64,000 bases of DNA from Stutzerimonas stutzeri (GTDB taxonomy: Bacteria > Pseudomonadota > Gammaproteobacteria > Pseudomonadales > Pseudomonadaceae). Of the stretch, positions 51,505 to 59,619 are shown piece by piece. Below the pieces are notes generated by a model that ran no database searches, was not told the origin of the DNA, and was given only the letters and a program-made list of their open reading frames with translations. The translations under genes were made by a program, and so were the position numbers. The stretch covers positions 3,912,660 through 3,976,659 of the forward strand of contig NZ_CP007441.1 of assembly GCF_000590475.1 (NCBI RefSeq), written 5' to 3'. Each line of letters starts with the position of its first letter. The first letter of the stretch is position 1.

Positions 51505-51675
51505 GACCCATTGCCGCGGCGAAGGTCACTGATGCCGGTCCTGGCGTATACTCGCCGCCGCCTTGCTATGCCCCTGCGCGCCCTATTCGAAAAGCGCTTC
51601 GCTCGCTAATAACCGGCCCGCCCGCTGTCATAGCTGTTGTCGTCTGCATCCAGACTTAGCCAAGCGGAGAAATCG

Positions 51676-51894
51676 ATGGAGCCGGAAGTTTTCGAAAAGT
51701 GGATGATGATCGTCCTGGTCGGCGGCCTGATGGCTTTCATGGCCTTCATCATTTGGGATCTGGCCAAGAAGTCGAAAGCCGGGCGGCTCGGCACCGCCAT
51801 TCTGTTCCTGGGTCTGGGCCTGTGCCTGTTCGCCTTCCTCGCCAAGCCGATCATTGGCTACATCATCGAAGTGTCACAAGGCATCCCGCACTGA
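51676..51894 (+). CDS. DUF2788-like small membrane protein
   Basis: Protein of 72 aa with two hydrophobic helices (WMMIVLVGGLMAFMAFIIWDL and AILFLGLGLCLFAFLAKPIIG) joined by a basic loop DLAKKSKAGRLG. This matches the DUF2788 pattern found in Pseudomonas and relatives. GCGGAGAAATCG precedes ATG 51676. The function is unknown. Confidence 0.82.
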   Translation: MEPEVFEKWMMIVLVGGLMAFMAFIIWDLAKKSKAGRLGTAILFLGLGLCLFAFLAKPIIGYIIEVSQGIPH

Positions 51895-51901
51895 CCTGAT
51901 T

Positions 51902-52543
51902 TCAGTGCTGGCGCGGTAACCGCGCCGGTGCCTCCCGCCATTCACCGGGTAACAGGCCATCCAGCGTCCAGTCGCCGATGCGTACCCGCACCAGCCGCAA
52001 CGTCGGTAAACCCACCGCAGCGGTCATCCGCCGAACCTGACGGTTGCGCCCTTCCCGGATTACCAGTTCCAGCCAACTGGTCGGCACGCTCTTGCGAAAA
52101 CGCACCGGCGGGTTGCGTGGCCATAACTCGGGCTCATCGAGCTGCCGGGCTTCGGCCGGTAGTGTCATGCCATCGTTGAGTTCGACCCCCTCGCGCAGGC
52201 GCTGCAGTTGCTCAGCGGTGACCTCGCCTTCTACCTGGACCCAGTAGGTTTTCGCCAGTTTGTGCTTGGGGTCGGCAATCCGTGCCTGCAGCTGCCCGTC
52301 ATTGGTCAGCAGCAACAGCCCCTCGCTGTCCCGGTCCAGTCGCCCGGCTGGGTAAACGCCCGGCACCGGTACGAAGTCCTTGAGGGTGGCGCGGCCATCC
52401 GCATCGTTGAATTGGGTGAGCACGTCGAAAGGTTTGTTCAGCAGCAACAGGCGCGGCTCGGCCGGCGGTGCCTTGGCCACGCGGCGGGGTTGTGATCGCG
52501 CCGCTGCAGGGCGCGGTGGACGGGGACGAGAGATGCGAGGCAT
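51902..52543 (-). CDS. rluE: 23S rRNA pseudouridine synthase RluE-like (RsuA family)
   Basis: Isomerises a uridine in 23S rRNA (position 2457 for E. coli RluE). The 213-aa protein has a basic Pro/Arg-rich N terminus, then LLLLNKPFDVLTQFND, the catalytic motif PAGRLDRDSEGLLLLTNDG and the RsuA-family VIREGRNRQVRRMTAAVG. The short N terminus without an S4 domain fits RluE better than RsuA or RluB. It is convergent with the DUF2788 gene. Confidence 0.9.
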   Translation of the reverse strand: MPRISRPRPPRPAAARSQPRRVAKAPPAEPRLLLLNKPFDVLTQFNDADGRATLKDFVPVPGVYPAGRLDRDSEGLLLLTNDGQLQARIADPKHKLAKTYWVQVEGEVTAEQLQRLREGVELNDGMTLPAEARQLDEPELWPRNPPVRFRKSVPTSWLELVIREGRNRQVRRMTAAVGLPTLRLVRVRIGDWTLDGLLPGEWREAPARLPRQH

Positions 52544-52881
52544 GGCAGAGCCTTTGATAGCAGGCCGGCCATGCTAGGACGGGCGTTGCTGACCAGCAAG
52601 GGCCAGTGAACGCCGGCGATCGTACAGACACCGAACCGGCTGAATCACAGCTGCAACCGATTGGCACCACAAAGGCGCATGGCGTGCTCCAAGACCTCAC
52701 CAAGCGCACCGTTATCGGACAATGACGCGTCCACGCCCCGCCATAGCGCATTTCCATAATCGGCCGCAAAGCGCCGGAACAGAAGGCTTACCGGCAAATT
52801 GGCACGGATGCTGCGATAGCGCTCCCAGTCCCGAAGGACCAACCCCACAGTTGCGCATGGACAGCCAAGGAGCCGCCCACC
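52544..52881. other. urtA: Intergenic region before urtA
   Basis: About 340 bases containing the sigma-54-like promoter at 52799-52815. No gene was seen. A second, weaker GG-N10-GC pair at 52662-52675 is not supported further. NtrC-type enhancer sites would be expected upstream, but I could not identify one confidently. Confidence 0.6.
52799..52815 (+). promoter_or_regulatory. urtA: Sigma-54 (-24/-12) promoter for urtABCDE
   Basis: TTGGCACGGATGCTGCG matches the consensus TTGGCACG-N4-TTGC at all of the -24 element and at TGC of the -12 element, with the invariant GG and GC ten bases apart. It lies 67 bases before the urtA ATG. Urea transporters are usually under NtrC/sigma-54 control. Confidence 0.8.
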
Positions 52882-54150
52882 ATGAAACGCCGTCCCCTAC
52901 TGAAGTCCACCCTCGCCGCCAGTGCCCTGATGCTCAGCGGCCTGTTCCCGTTCACCCTGCAGGCCGCCGAGACCATCAAGGTCGGCATCCTGCATTCGCT
53001 GTCCGGCACCATGGCCATTTCGGAAACTTCGCTGAAAGACATGGCGCTGATGACCATCGACGAGATCAACGCCAAGGGCGGCGTGCTCGGCAAGCAGCTC
53101 GAGCCGGTGGTGGTCGACCCGGCATCCAACTGGCCGCTGTTCGCAGAAAAAGGCCGGCAGCTGCTGACCCAGGACAAGGTCGCGGTGACCTTCGGTTGCT
53201 GGACCTCGGTGTCGCGTAAATCCGTGCTGCCCGTCTATGAAGAACTCGACGGGCTGCTGTTCTACCCCGTGCAGTACGAAGGCGAAGAGCTGTCGCCCAA
53301 CGTCTTCTACACCGGCGCCGCGCCAAACCAGCAGGCCATCCCGGCCGTGGAGTACCTGATGAGCGAAGACGGCGGTAGCGCCGAGCGCTTCTTCCTGCTC
53401 GGCACCGACTACGTCTATCCGCGCACCACCAACAAAATCCTGCGTGCCTTCCTGATCAGCAAGGGCGTGCCGGAATCGAGCATCGAAGAGGTCTACACCC
53501 CCTTCGGCCACAGCGATTACCAGACCATCGTCGCCAACATCAAGAAGTTCTCCGCTGGCGGCAAGACCGCCGTGGTGTCGACCATCAACGGCGACTCCAA
53601 CGTGCCTTTCTACAAGGAACTGGCCAACCAGGGTCTGGAAGCCACAGACGTCCCGGTGGTCGCCTTCTCGGTCGGTGAAGAAGAACTGCGCGGCATCGAC
53701 ACCAAGCCGCTGGTCGGTCACCTGGCCGCCTGGAATTACTTCCAGTCGGTGGAAAACCCGGTCAACGAAGCCTTCGTCAGCAAGTGGAAGGCCTACGCCA
53801 AGGACAAGGGCCTGCCGGGCGCTGACAAGGCGGTGACCAACGACCCGATGGAGGCCACTTACGTCGGTATCCATATGTGGGCGCAGGCCGTCGAGAAGGC
53901 CGGCAGCACCGACGTCGGCAAGGTCCGCGACGCGCTGGCTGGCCAGACCTTCGAGGCGCCGAGCGGCTACACCCTGACCATGGACGAGAAGAACCACCAC
54001 CTGCACAAGCCGGTAATGATCGGTGAAGTCCAGGATGACGGGCAGTTCTCGGTGGTCTGGGAAACCGAAAGCCCTGTCCGCGCGCAGCCGTGGAGCCCGT
54101 ATATCCCCGGCAATGACAAAAAGCCTGATTACGCGGTGAAGTCGAACTGA
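52882..54150 (+). CDS. urtA: Urea ABC transporter substrate-binding protein
   Basis: Periplasmic urea receptor (422 aa). The signal peptide begins MKRRPLLKS, a twin-arginine-like motif, and ends LQAAE; Tat export is therefore possible. IKVGILHSLSGTMAISETSLKDM, FGCWTSVSRKSVLPVYEELDGLLFYPVQYEGEE and GTDYVYPRT are hallmarks of the UrtA/AmiC type. The C-terminal WSPYIPGNDKKPDY is typical. It is first in urtABCDE behind a sigma-54 promoter. Confidence 0.95.
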   Translation: MKRRPLLKSTLAASALMLSGLFPFTLQAAETIKVGILHSLSGTMAISETSLKDMALMTIDEINAKGGVLGKQLEPVVVDPASNWPLFAEKGRQLLTQDKVAVTFGCWTSVSRKSVLPVYEELDGLLFYPVQYEGEELSPNVFYTGAAPNQQAIPAVEYLMSEDGGSAERFFLLGTDYVYPRTTNKILRAFLISKGVPESSIEEVYTPFGHSDYQTIVANIKKFSAGGKTAVVSTINGDSNVPFYKELANQGLEATDVPVVAFSVGEEELRGIDTKPLVGHLAAWNYFQSVENPVNEAFVSKWKAYAKDKGLPGADKAVTNDPMEATYVGIHMWAQAVEKAGSTDVGKVRDALAGQTFEAPSGYTLTMDEKNHHLHKPVMIGEVQDDGQFSVVWETESPVRAQPWSPYIPGNDKKPDYAVKSN

Positions 54151-54180
54151 TCAACGTGACAGCAACGCCGTACGGCTTTT

Positions 54181-54237
54181 GTAGGGTGGGCTTTAGCCCA
54201 CCAGCACGGTGGATCGGTGGGCTGAAGCCCACCCTAC
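54181..54237. repeat. Double GTAGGGTGG palindromic repeat
   Basis: Two hairpins, GGTGGGCT-TT-AGCCCACC and GGTGGGCT-GA-AGCCCACC, are separated by 13 bases. The whole unit begins GTAGGG and ends CCCTAC, so it is itself an inverted repeat. Confidence 0.85.
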
Positions 54238-54286
54238 GGCATCCGCCCGTCCCACCGAAGGGTTTGGGTCGACCATACGGCGCTTC

Positions 54287-54315
54287 GGTGGATGGATGAA
54301 GCGCCATCCACCCTA
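54287..54315. repeat. GTAGGGTGG-family palindromic repeat
   Basis: The arms GGTGGATGG / CCATCCACC are followed by CTAC. A near-identical copy lies at 58288-58317. Confidence 0.8.
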
Positions 54316-54430
54316 CATTCGCTCGGCTTTGTAGGGTGGACCGGGACGCGGAGTCGACGCCTTTCTCATCCACCTGTCGACCATCACAAGCTCCACCAAG
54401 AGAGCTACGAGGTCCCTGGGGAACAAACGA

Positions 54431-56002
54431 ATGAACACTGCCCTGTACCGAATTTTCCTGTTGCTCCTGCTGGCCCTGCCCTGGGCGGCGCACGCCGGAG
54501 ACGCGACCAACTACGCCAAAGCGAGCCCGGCAAAACAAGCCAAGCTGCTGGAAGACTGGGCCAATGCGCCAGCCCCTGAGCGGTTGGAGCTGATCGAAGC
54601 CCTGCGCGCCAACCATGTGGCGATCGACAAGAACAAGATTCCTTTTATCGAGGAGAACGGTGATTACCGTGCCCTTGAGGGCGAAGCCGAACCTGTTGGC
54701 ACGCCGAAGAAGCTGCGTCTGAACAATCGCCTGCGCGGGCTCCTCAATACTGCACTGGCCACTCACCAATTGTTTTCCGATGACCCAACCCAGCGCCTGA
54801 GCGCCGCCAAGCGACTGCAGCGAAGCGGAAAGCCGGAGCAGTTGCCGTTGCTCGAGCAGCGCCTGGAAGCCGAAGACGATCCGGTCGTTAGCGAAGCGCT
54901 GACACTGACGCTCGCCAACCTGCAGTTGAGCGCCGAAGATCCGGCCGTGCGTCTGGCAGCCGTCCGCCTGCTCGGCGAAACTGGCGCTCCAATGGCCCGG
55001 GTCCGGCTGGAAAACCTGCTGGCCGATGAAGCCGAGGCCGATGCCGCCGTGCGCAAGGCGGCTGAGACCAGCCTCGCCCAGGTCAAGCGCAAACTGCTGA
55101 TCGGCGAACTGCTCGGCCAGGCCTTCAGCGGTCTGTCGCTGGGCTCGATCCTGCTGCTCGCCGCGCTGGGCCTGGCCATCACCTTCGGCCTGCTGGGCGT
55201 GATCAACATGGCCCACGGCGAGATGCTGATGCTGGGTGCCTACTCCACCTACATGGTGCAGGTGCTGATGGCCCGGCTCGTCCCGGACGCACTGGCGTTC
55301 TACCCGCTGGTGGCGCTGCCGGTGGCCTTCTTCGTTACCGCCGCCATCGGCATGGCGCTGGAACGCACCGTGATCCGCCACCTCTACGGCCGCCCGCTGG
55401 AAACCCTGCTGGCGACCTGGGGCATCAGCCTGATCCTGATTCAACTGGTACGCGTCCTGTTCGGTGCGCAGAACGTGGAAGTCGCCAATCCCGGCTGGCT
55501 GTCCGGCGGGCTGCAGGTGCTGCCGAACCTCGTGCTGCCCTATAACCGCATGGTGATAATCGGCTTCGCGCTGTTCGTGGTGCTCCTGACCTGGCTCTTG
55601 CTGAACAAGACGCGCCTGGGTCTGAACGTGCGCGCCGTAACCCAGAACCGCAACATGGCCGCCTGCTGTGGCGTGCCCACCGGGCGCATCGACATGATGG
55701 CCTTTGGGCTGGGCTCCGGCATCGCCGGGCTCGGCGGTGTTGCGCTGAGCCAGATCGGTAACGTCGGCCCGGACCTCGGCCAGGGCTACATCATCGATTC
55801 CTTCCTCGTGGTGGTCCTCGGCGGCGTCGGCCAGCTGGCCGGCAGTATCTTCGCCGCCTTCGGCCTTGGCATCGCCAACAAGATCCTCGAACCACAGATT
55901 GGCGCCGTGCTGGGCAAGATCCTTATCCTCGCGCTGATCATCCTGTTCATCCAGAAACGTCCGCAGGGGTTGTTCGCGCTAAAAGGGAGGGTCATCGATT
56001 GA
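54431..56002 (+). CDS. urtB: Urea ABC transporter permease UrtB
   Basis: Membrane subunit of the urea importer (523 aa). After a signal peptide (LLALPWAAHA) there is a ~220-residue periplasmic extension with HEAT-like helices (SAAKRLQRSGKPEQLPLLEQRL), known in proteobacterial UrtB. The LivH-type permease domain follows from about residue 230 (SLGSILLLAALGLAITFGLLGVINMAHGEMLMLGAY). The cytoplasmic loop contains ACCGVPTGRIDMMAFGLGSGIAGLGG. It ends with VLGKILILALIILFIQKRPQGLFA. Confidence 0.94.
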   Translation: MNTALYRIFLLLLLALPWAAHAGDATNYAKASPAKQAKLLEDWANAPAPERLELIEALRANHVAIDKNKIPFIEENGDYRALEGEAEPVGTPKKLRLNNRLRGLLNTALATHQLFSDDPTQRLSAAKRLQRSGKPEQLPLLEQRLEAEDDPVVSEALTLTLANLQLSAEDPAVRLAAVRLLGETGAPMARVRLENLLADEAEADAAVRKAAETSLAQVKRKLLIGELLGQAFSGLSLGSILLLAALGLAITFGLLGVINMAHGEMLMLGAYSTYMVQVLMARLVPDALAFYPLVALPVAFFVTAAIGMALERTVIRHLYGRPLETLLATWGISLILIQLVRVLFGAQNVEVANPGWLSGGLQVLPNLVLPYNRMVIIGFALFVVLLTWLLLNKTRLGLNVRAVTQNRNMAACCGVPTGRIDMMAFGLGSGIAGLGGVALSQIGNVGPDLGQGYIIDSFLVVVLGGVGQLAGSIFAAFGLGIANKILEPQIGAVLGKILILALIILFIQKRPQGLFALKGRVID

Positions 56003-56321
56003 AGGCTTTCTCGCGCAATTGCCGAATGAATTCGGCCCTACGTTTCGCACGCGTCACCAGGCACGAGCGTTCGAACCGATCCACTCGCGCCATTGGCCGA
56101 ACACATTCGGCGCTACGGTTCGTATGCCTTTCCGGTCGAACGAATTTTGCCCTGCATTTCCTATACGCCGCCGGGATGAACTCAGGCAGACGCGATTCCT
56201 CCGTAGGGCCGAACTTGTTCGGCCAGCGCCCACACCAGCCCTACAGACGGACGGCCTCGTCCAACGCCCGACCGAATGCATTCGGCTCTACATCCGCTGC
56301 CCAGATCAGAGGCTGCCGCCC
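56003..56321. repeat. Cluster of CCGAAT-NN-ATTCGG palindromes between urtB and urtC
   Basis: Five imperfect copies of a ~21-bp palindrome GCCGAAT-NN-ATTCGGC(N)CTAC lie at 56021-56041, 56096-56116, 56136-56155, 56203-56224 (inverted, GTAGGGCCGAAC first) and 56271-56291. They form a repeat island of the REP type inside an operon. The frame of urtC stays open through it, giving repeated peptide, but the urtC start at 56322 is better supported. No gene is assigned. Confidence 0.8.
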
Positions 56322-57401
56322 ATGAATCAGCCACTCACGCTTACGGCCGCGCAGAAAGCCGGCCCAAAGCTCACCGCCGTAGCCCTCGGAGTCGTGCTCG
56401 CCATCCTTCTGGCCATGCCGCTGCTGCACCTGTTGCCCGCGGACAACGCCTTTCATGTCTCGGCCTACACCCTGACGCTGGTCGGCAAGATCCTCTGCTA
56501 CGCCATCGTCGCGCTAGCGCTGGACTTGGTCTGGGGCTATGCGGGTCTGCTGTCGCTGGGCCACGGCCTGTTCTTCGCCCTCGGCGGCTACGCCATGGGC
56601 ATGTACCTGATGCGTGAAAGTGCTGGCGACGGGCTGCCGGCATTCATGAGCTTTCTCGCCTGGACCGAACTGCCCTGGTACTGGTACGGCACTTCGAGCT
56701 TCCTTTGGTCGATGTGCCTGGTGGTCCTGGCGCCCGGGCTGCTGGCCTTCGTTTTCGGCTTCTTCGCCTTTCGCTCGCGGATCAAGGGCGTGTACTTCTC
56801 GATCATGACCCAGGCGCTGACCTTCGCTGGCATGCTCTTATTCTTCCGCAACGAGACTGGCTTCGGTGGCAACAACGGCTTCACCGACTTCAAGACCATC
56901 CTCGGCTTCTCGATCTCGGCACCGGCCACCCGCGCCACGCTATTCCTGGCCACCGTCGCGCTGCTCGCTGGCAGCCTATTCCTCGGCTGGCGCCTGGCAC
57001 GCAGCAAGTTCGGCCGCGTGCTCACCGCGCTGCGGGATGCGGAAAACCGCCTGATGTTCTGCGGCTACGATCCGCGCGGTTACAAGCTGTTCATCTGGAC
57101 GCTGTCGGCGGTGCTCTGCGGCCTGGCCGGCGCGCTCTACGTGCCGCAGGTAGGCATCATCAACCCCAGCGAAATGGCGCCGACGCAATCCATCGAAGCC
57201 GCCGTCTGGGTGGCCCTGGGTGGCCGCGGCACGCTGATCGGCCCACTGCTGGGCGCCGGCATCGTCAACGGCATGAAGAGCTGGTTCACCGTGGCCTTTC
57301 CCGAGTACTGGCTGTTCGCCCTGGGGGCGCTGTTCATCGTCGTCACGCTGTATCTACCCAAGGGCGTGATTGGGTTACTCCGCAGGAGAGGCGAACAATG
57401 A
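56322..57401 (+). CDS. urtC: Urea ABC transporter permease UrtC
   Basis: Second membrane subunit of the urea importer (359 aa), LivM-like. Landmarks are ALALDLVWGYAGLLSLGHGLFFALGGYAMGMY, FFAFRSRIKGVYFSIMTQALTFA, FFRNETGFGGNNGFTDF (urea-permease-specific) and ALRDAENRLMFCGYDPRGYKL. The C-terminal LYLPKGVIGLLRRR is typical. ATG 56322 with AGAGG upstream is preferred over the long in-frame extension through the repeat cluster. Its stop overlaps the urtD start (ATGA). Confidence 0.93.
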   Translation: MNQPLTLTAAQKAGPKLTAVALGVVLAILLAMPLLHLLPADNAFHVSAYTLTLVGKILCYAIVALALDLVWGYAGLLSLGHGLFFALGGYAMGMYLMRESAGDGLPAFMSFLAWTELPWYWYGTSSFLWSMCLVVLAPGLLAFVFGFFAFRSRIKGVYFSIMTQALTFAGMLLFFRNETGFGGNNGFTDFKTILGFSISAPATRATLFLATVALLAGSLFLGWRLARSKFGRVLTALRDAENRLMFCGYDPRGYKLFIWTLSAVLCGLAGALYVPQVGIINPSEMAPTQSIEAAVWVALGGRGTLIGPLLGAGIVNGMKSWFTVAFPEYWLFALGALFIVVTLYLPKGVIGLLRRRGEQ

Positions 57402-58237
57402 AAACGGTAGCCGTACCCGAACTCATCGATCCACTCGACGGCAGCGGCCGCGATGCCATCGGCCTTGGCCGAGCCAAAAGCAAAGGCCTGGATGCTCGCC
57501 ACGGGACCATCCTCAGCCTGGAAGACATCAACGTCAGCTTCGACGGTTTCAAGGCGCTGACCGATCTCAGCCTTTACATCGGTGTGGGCGAACTGCGTTG
57601 CATCATCGGCCCAAACGGCGCAGGCAAGACCACCATGATGGACGTCATCACCGGCAAGACACGTCCCGACAGCGGCACGGCCTTTTTCGGCGACACACTC
57701 GACCTGACGCGCATGAGCGAAGTGGAAATCGCCCAGTCCGGTATTGGCCGCAAATTCCAGAAGCCGACCGTATTCGAGGCGCTGAGTGTTTTCGAAAACC
57801 TGGAGCTGGCGCAGAAGACCGACAAATCCGTGTGGGCCAGTCTCAAAGCCAAACTCAACGGCCAGCAAAGGGACCGCATCGACGAGGTGTTGGAAACCAT
57901 CCGCCTGAACAATTCGCGCTATCGCCCGGCTGGTCTCCTGTCCCACGGCCAGAAACAATTTCTCGAGATCGGCATGCTGCTGATGCAGGACCCGCAGTTG
58001 CTTTTGCTCGACGAGCCGGTCGCCGGCATGACCGACGCGGAAACCGAGTTTACCGCCGAACTGTTCAAGAGCCTGGCGCGCAAGCATTCGCTGATGGTGG
58101 TCGAGCATGACATGGGCTTCGTCGACACCATCGCCGACCACGTCACCGTGCTGCATCAAGGCCAAGTGCTGGCCGAGGGCTCGTTGCAAGCCGTGCAGAA
58201 CGATGAACGGGTGATCGAGGTGTATTTGGGCCGCTGA
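57398..58237 (+). CDS. urtD: Urea ABC transporter ATP-binding protein UrtD
   Basis: ATPase of 279 aa, LivG-like. A ~35-residue N-terminal leader (MKTVAVPELIDPLDG...) is typical of UrtD. Motifs: Walker A GPNGAGKTT, signature LSHGQKQ (the variant common in UrtD), Walker B LLLLDEPVAGM, and VVEHDMGFV. AGGAGAGGC precedes ATG 57398, which overlaps the urtC stop. Confidence 0.94.
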   Translation: MKTVAVPELIDPLDGSGRDAIGLGRAKSKGLDARHGTILSLEDINVSFDGFKALTDLSLYIGVGELRCIIGPNGAGKTTMMDVITGKTRPDSGTAFFGDTLDLTRMSEVEIAQSGIGRKFQKPTVFEALSVFENLELAQKTDKSVWASLKAKLNGQQRDRIDEVLETIRLNNSRYRPAGLLSHGQKQFLEIGMLLMQDPQLLLLDEPVAGMTDAETEFTAELFKSLARKHSLMVVEHDMGFVDTIADHVTVLHQGQVLAEGSLQAVQNDERVIEVYLGR

Positions 58238-58287
58238 GCGGCTCGCAAGGTTCATGGCGCCGGTTTCATTCACCCATGGCAGCCAAC

Positions 58288-58446
58288 GGTGGATGGATGA
58301 AGCGTCATCCACCCTACGCCCGCCGAACGTAGGGCGGAAAACGGCGAAGCCTTTTCCGCGCGTATTCAGCAGGCCTGGCCGAGCGCCGTTGCCCGCATCA
58401 ACGCAAACCTAATCGTAGGGTGGATAACGCCAGAGGCTTATCCACC
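58288..58446. repeat. Three palindromic repeats in the urtD-urtE spacer
   Basis: Copies are 58288-58317 (GGTGGATG ... CATCCACCCTAC), 58329-58359 (GTAGGGCGGAAAA ... TTTTCCGC), and 58415-58446 (GTAGGGTGGATAA ... TTATCCACC). All share the GTAGGGNGGA start. They fill most of the 227-base spacer between urtD and urtE. Confidence 0.82.
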
Positions 58447-58464
58447 AAAGTGAAGGAGTCGCAC

Positions 58465-59163
58465 ATGCTGCAAGTCCAGCAACTGCATCAGTACTACGGC
58501 GGCAGCCACATCCTCCGCGGGCTGTCGTTTGACGCAAAAATTGGGGAAGTCACCTGCCTGCTCGGGCGCAACGGCGTCGGCAAGACCACCCTGCTCAAGT
58601 GTCTGATGGGCCTGATCCCGGCCAAGGAAGGCGCGGTGAACTGGGAAGGCAAGCCGATCACCGGCTTCAAACCGCACCAGCGCGTACACGCCGGCATCGC
58701 CTACGTGCCGCAGGGGCGGGAGATTTTCGGTCGCCTGACCGTCGAGGAAAATCTGCTGATGGGGCTTTCACGCTTCAGCGCCAAGGAAGCCAAGGAAGTG
58801 CCCGAGTTCATCTACGAGCTGTTCCCGGTGCTCAAGGAAATGAAACACCGCCGCGGCGGTGACCTTTCAGGTGGTCAGCAGCAACAATTGGCGATCGGCC
58901 GTGCTCTGGCGAGCAAGCCGCGCCTGTTGATCCTCGATGAGCCCACCGAAGGCATCCAGCCCTCGGTGATCAAGGAAATCGGCGTGGTGATCAAGAAACT
59001 CGCTGCCCGCGGCGACATGGCGATCCTGCTGGTGGAGCAGTTCTACGACTTCGCTGCCGAACTGGCCGACCAGTACCTGGTGATGAGCCGCGGCGAAATC
59101 ATTCAGCAAGGCCGCGGCGACACCATGGAAGCCGAAGGGGTGCGTGGGCTGGTCGCGATCTGA
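58465..59163 (+). CDS. urtE: Urea ABC transporter ATP-binding protein UrtE
   Basis: Second ATPase (232 aa), LivF-like. It opens MLQVQQLHQYYGGSHILRGLSF and has Walker A GRNGVGKTT, signature LSGGQQQQLAIGRAL, Walker B LLILDEPTEGIQPS and LLVEQFYDFA. AAGGAG seven bases upstream fixes the start. It closes the urtABCDE operon. The ~455-base stretch after it shows no terminator. Confidence 0.94.
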   Translation: MLQVQQLHQYYGGSHILRGLSFDAKIGEVTCLLGRNGVGKTTLLKCLMGLIPAKEGAVNWEGKPITGFKPHQRVHAGIAYVPQGREIFGRLTVEENLLMGLSRFSAKEAKEVPEFIYELFPVLKEMKHRRGGDLSGGQQQQLAIGRALASKPRLLILDEPTEGIQPSVIKEIGVVIKKLAARGDMAILLVEQFYDFAAELADQYLVMSRGEIIQQGRGDTMEAEGVRGLVAI

Positions 59164-59619
59164 GACGTGCCACCGCTGCGCTGCTCGCACCGGGCGTGGC
59201 GAGCACCCTGCGCCGCACACCGCCAGCTCTGGCGGCACTGTAAGAGCAGGCAGCGCATGACCCGATAGCCGAGCGCACACACCTCGGTACGCGCCTCGTC
59301 CCGACGGAGCGAAATCCTAACGGTTCGCCTGCGCCCTGCCCCTGCCCTTCCTCGTGCCGGATGTCCCCGGCAAACCACAACAAGCGAATACCCGACCGGG
59401 CGACCGGTGATGCTCTGCGCCGTCGCTGCGTTGCGCCTGCGCAGTCTGGCCTTACGCGCTTGCGCCAGGGCCGACAGCCGGCGGTCGGCCAGCGGTAACA
59501 ACCGGCTTTTCGACTTCTACGCTAAACCGCACGCAGGCAACCAGGCCAGACCTCGCGTGCAATCGGCTTCTCGGTGCAAGTACGCCATGCGGCAACCCCG
59601 TAAACCGAGGGATACACCC
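59164..59619. other. Intergenic region between urtE and the DUF6351-type gene
   Basis: About 455 bases without a supported gene. The frame of the next gene is open upstream to 59407, but that part is Ala/Arg-rich with no family character. A small GGCCGAC / GTCGGCC hairpin lies at 59469-59490. No clear promoter or terminator was found. Confidence 0.55.

Larger units (their letters stand above)
54151..54430. other. urtA-urtB spacer with palindromic repeats
   Basis: A 280-base spacer inside the urt operon. It holds a double GTAGGGTGG palindrome (54181-54237), a second hairpin (54287-54315) and a further GTAGGGTGGA half-copy at 54331-54340. There is no gene. The hairpins may lower expression of the distal genes relative to urtA or stabilise the urtA message. 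Confidence 0.8.

Noticed and set aside
52662..52677. Second possible -24/-12 element (TTGGCACC...GGC) upstream of urtA
   Set aside because: GG-N10-GC is present but the -12 part is poor and it is ~205 bases from urtA; the site at 52799 is far better.
53777..55444. Very long open frame (555 codons) on the minus strand across urtA-urtB
   Set aside because: Antisense to two well-supported genes; Gln/Gly/Arg-rich composition typical of GC-rich shadow frames; no ribosome site or domain.
56019..56321. N-terminal extension of urtC through the repeat island
   Set aside because: The peptide only translates palindromic repeats (PNEFGPT, PNTFGAT, SNEFCPA) and the family start MNQPLTL at 56322 has its own ribosome site.
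57137..58312. 391-codon minus-strand frame opposite urtC-urtD
   Set aside because: Shadow of two coupled transporter genes.
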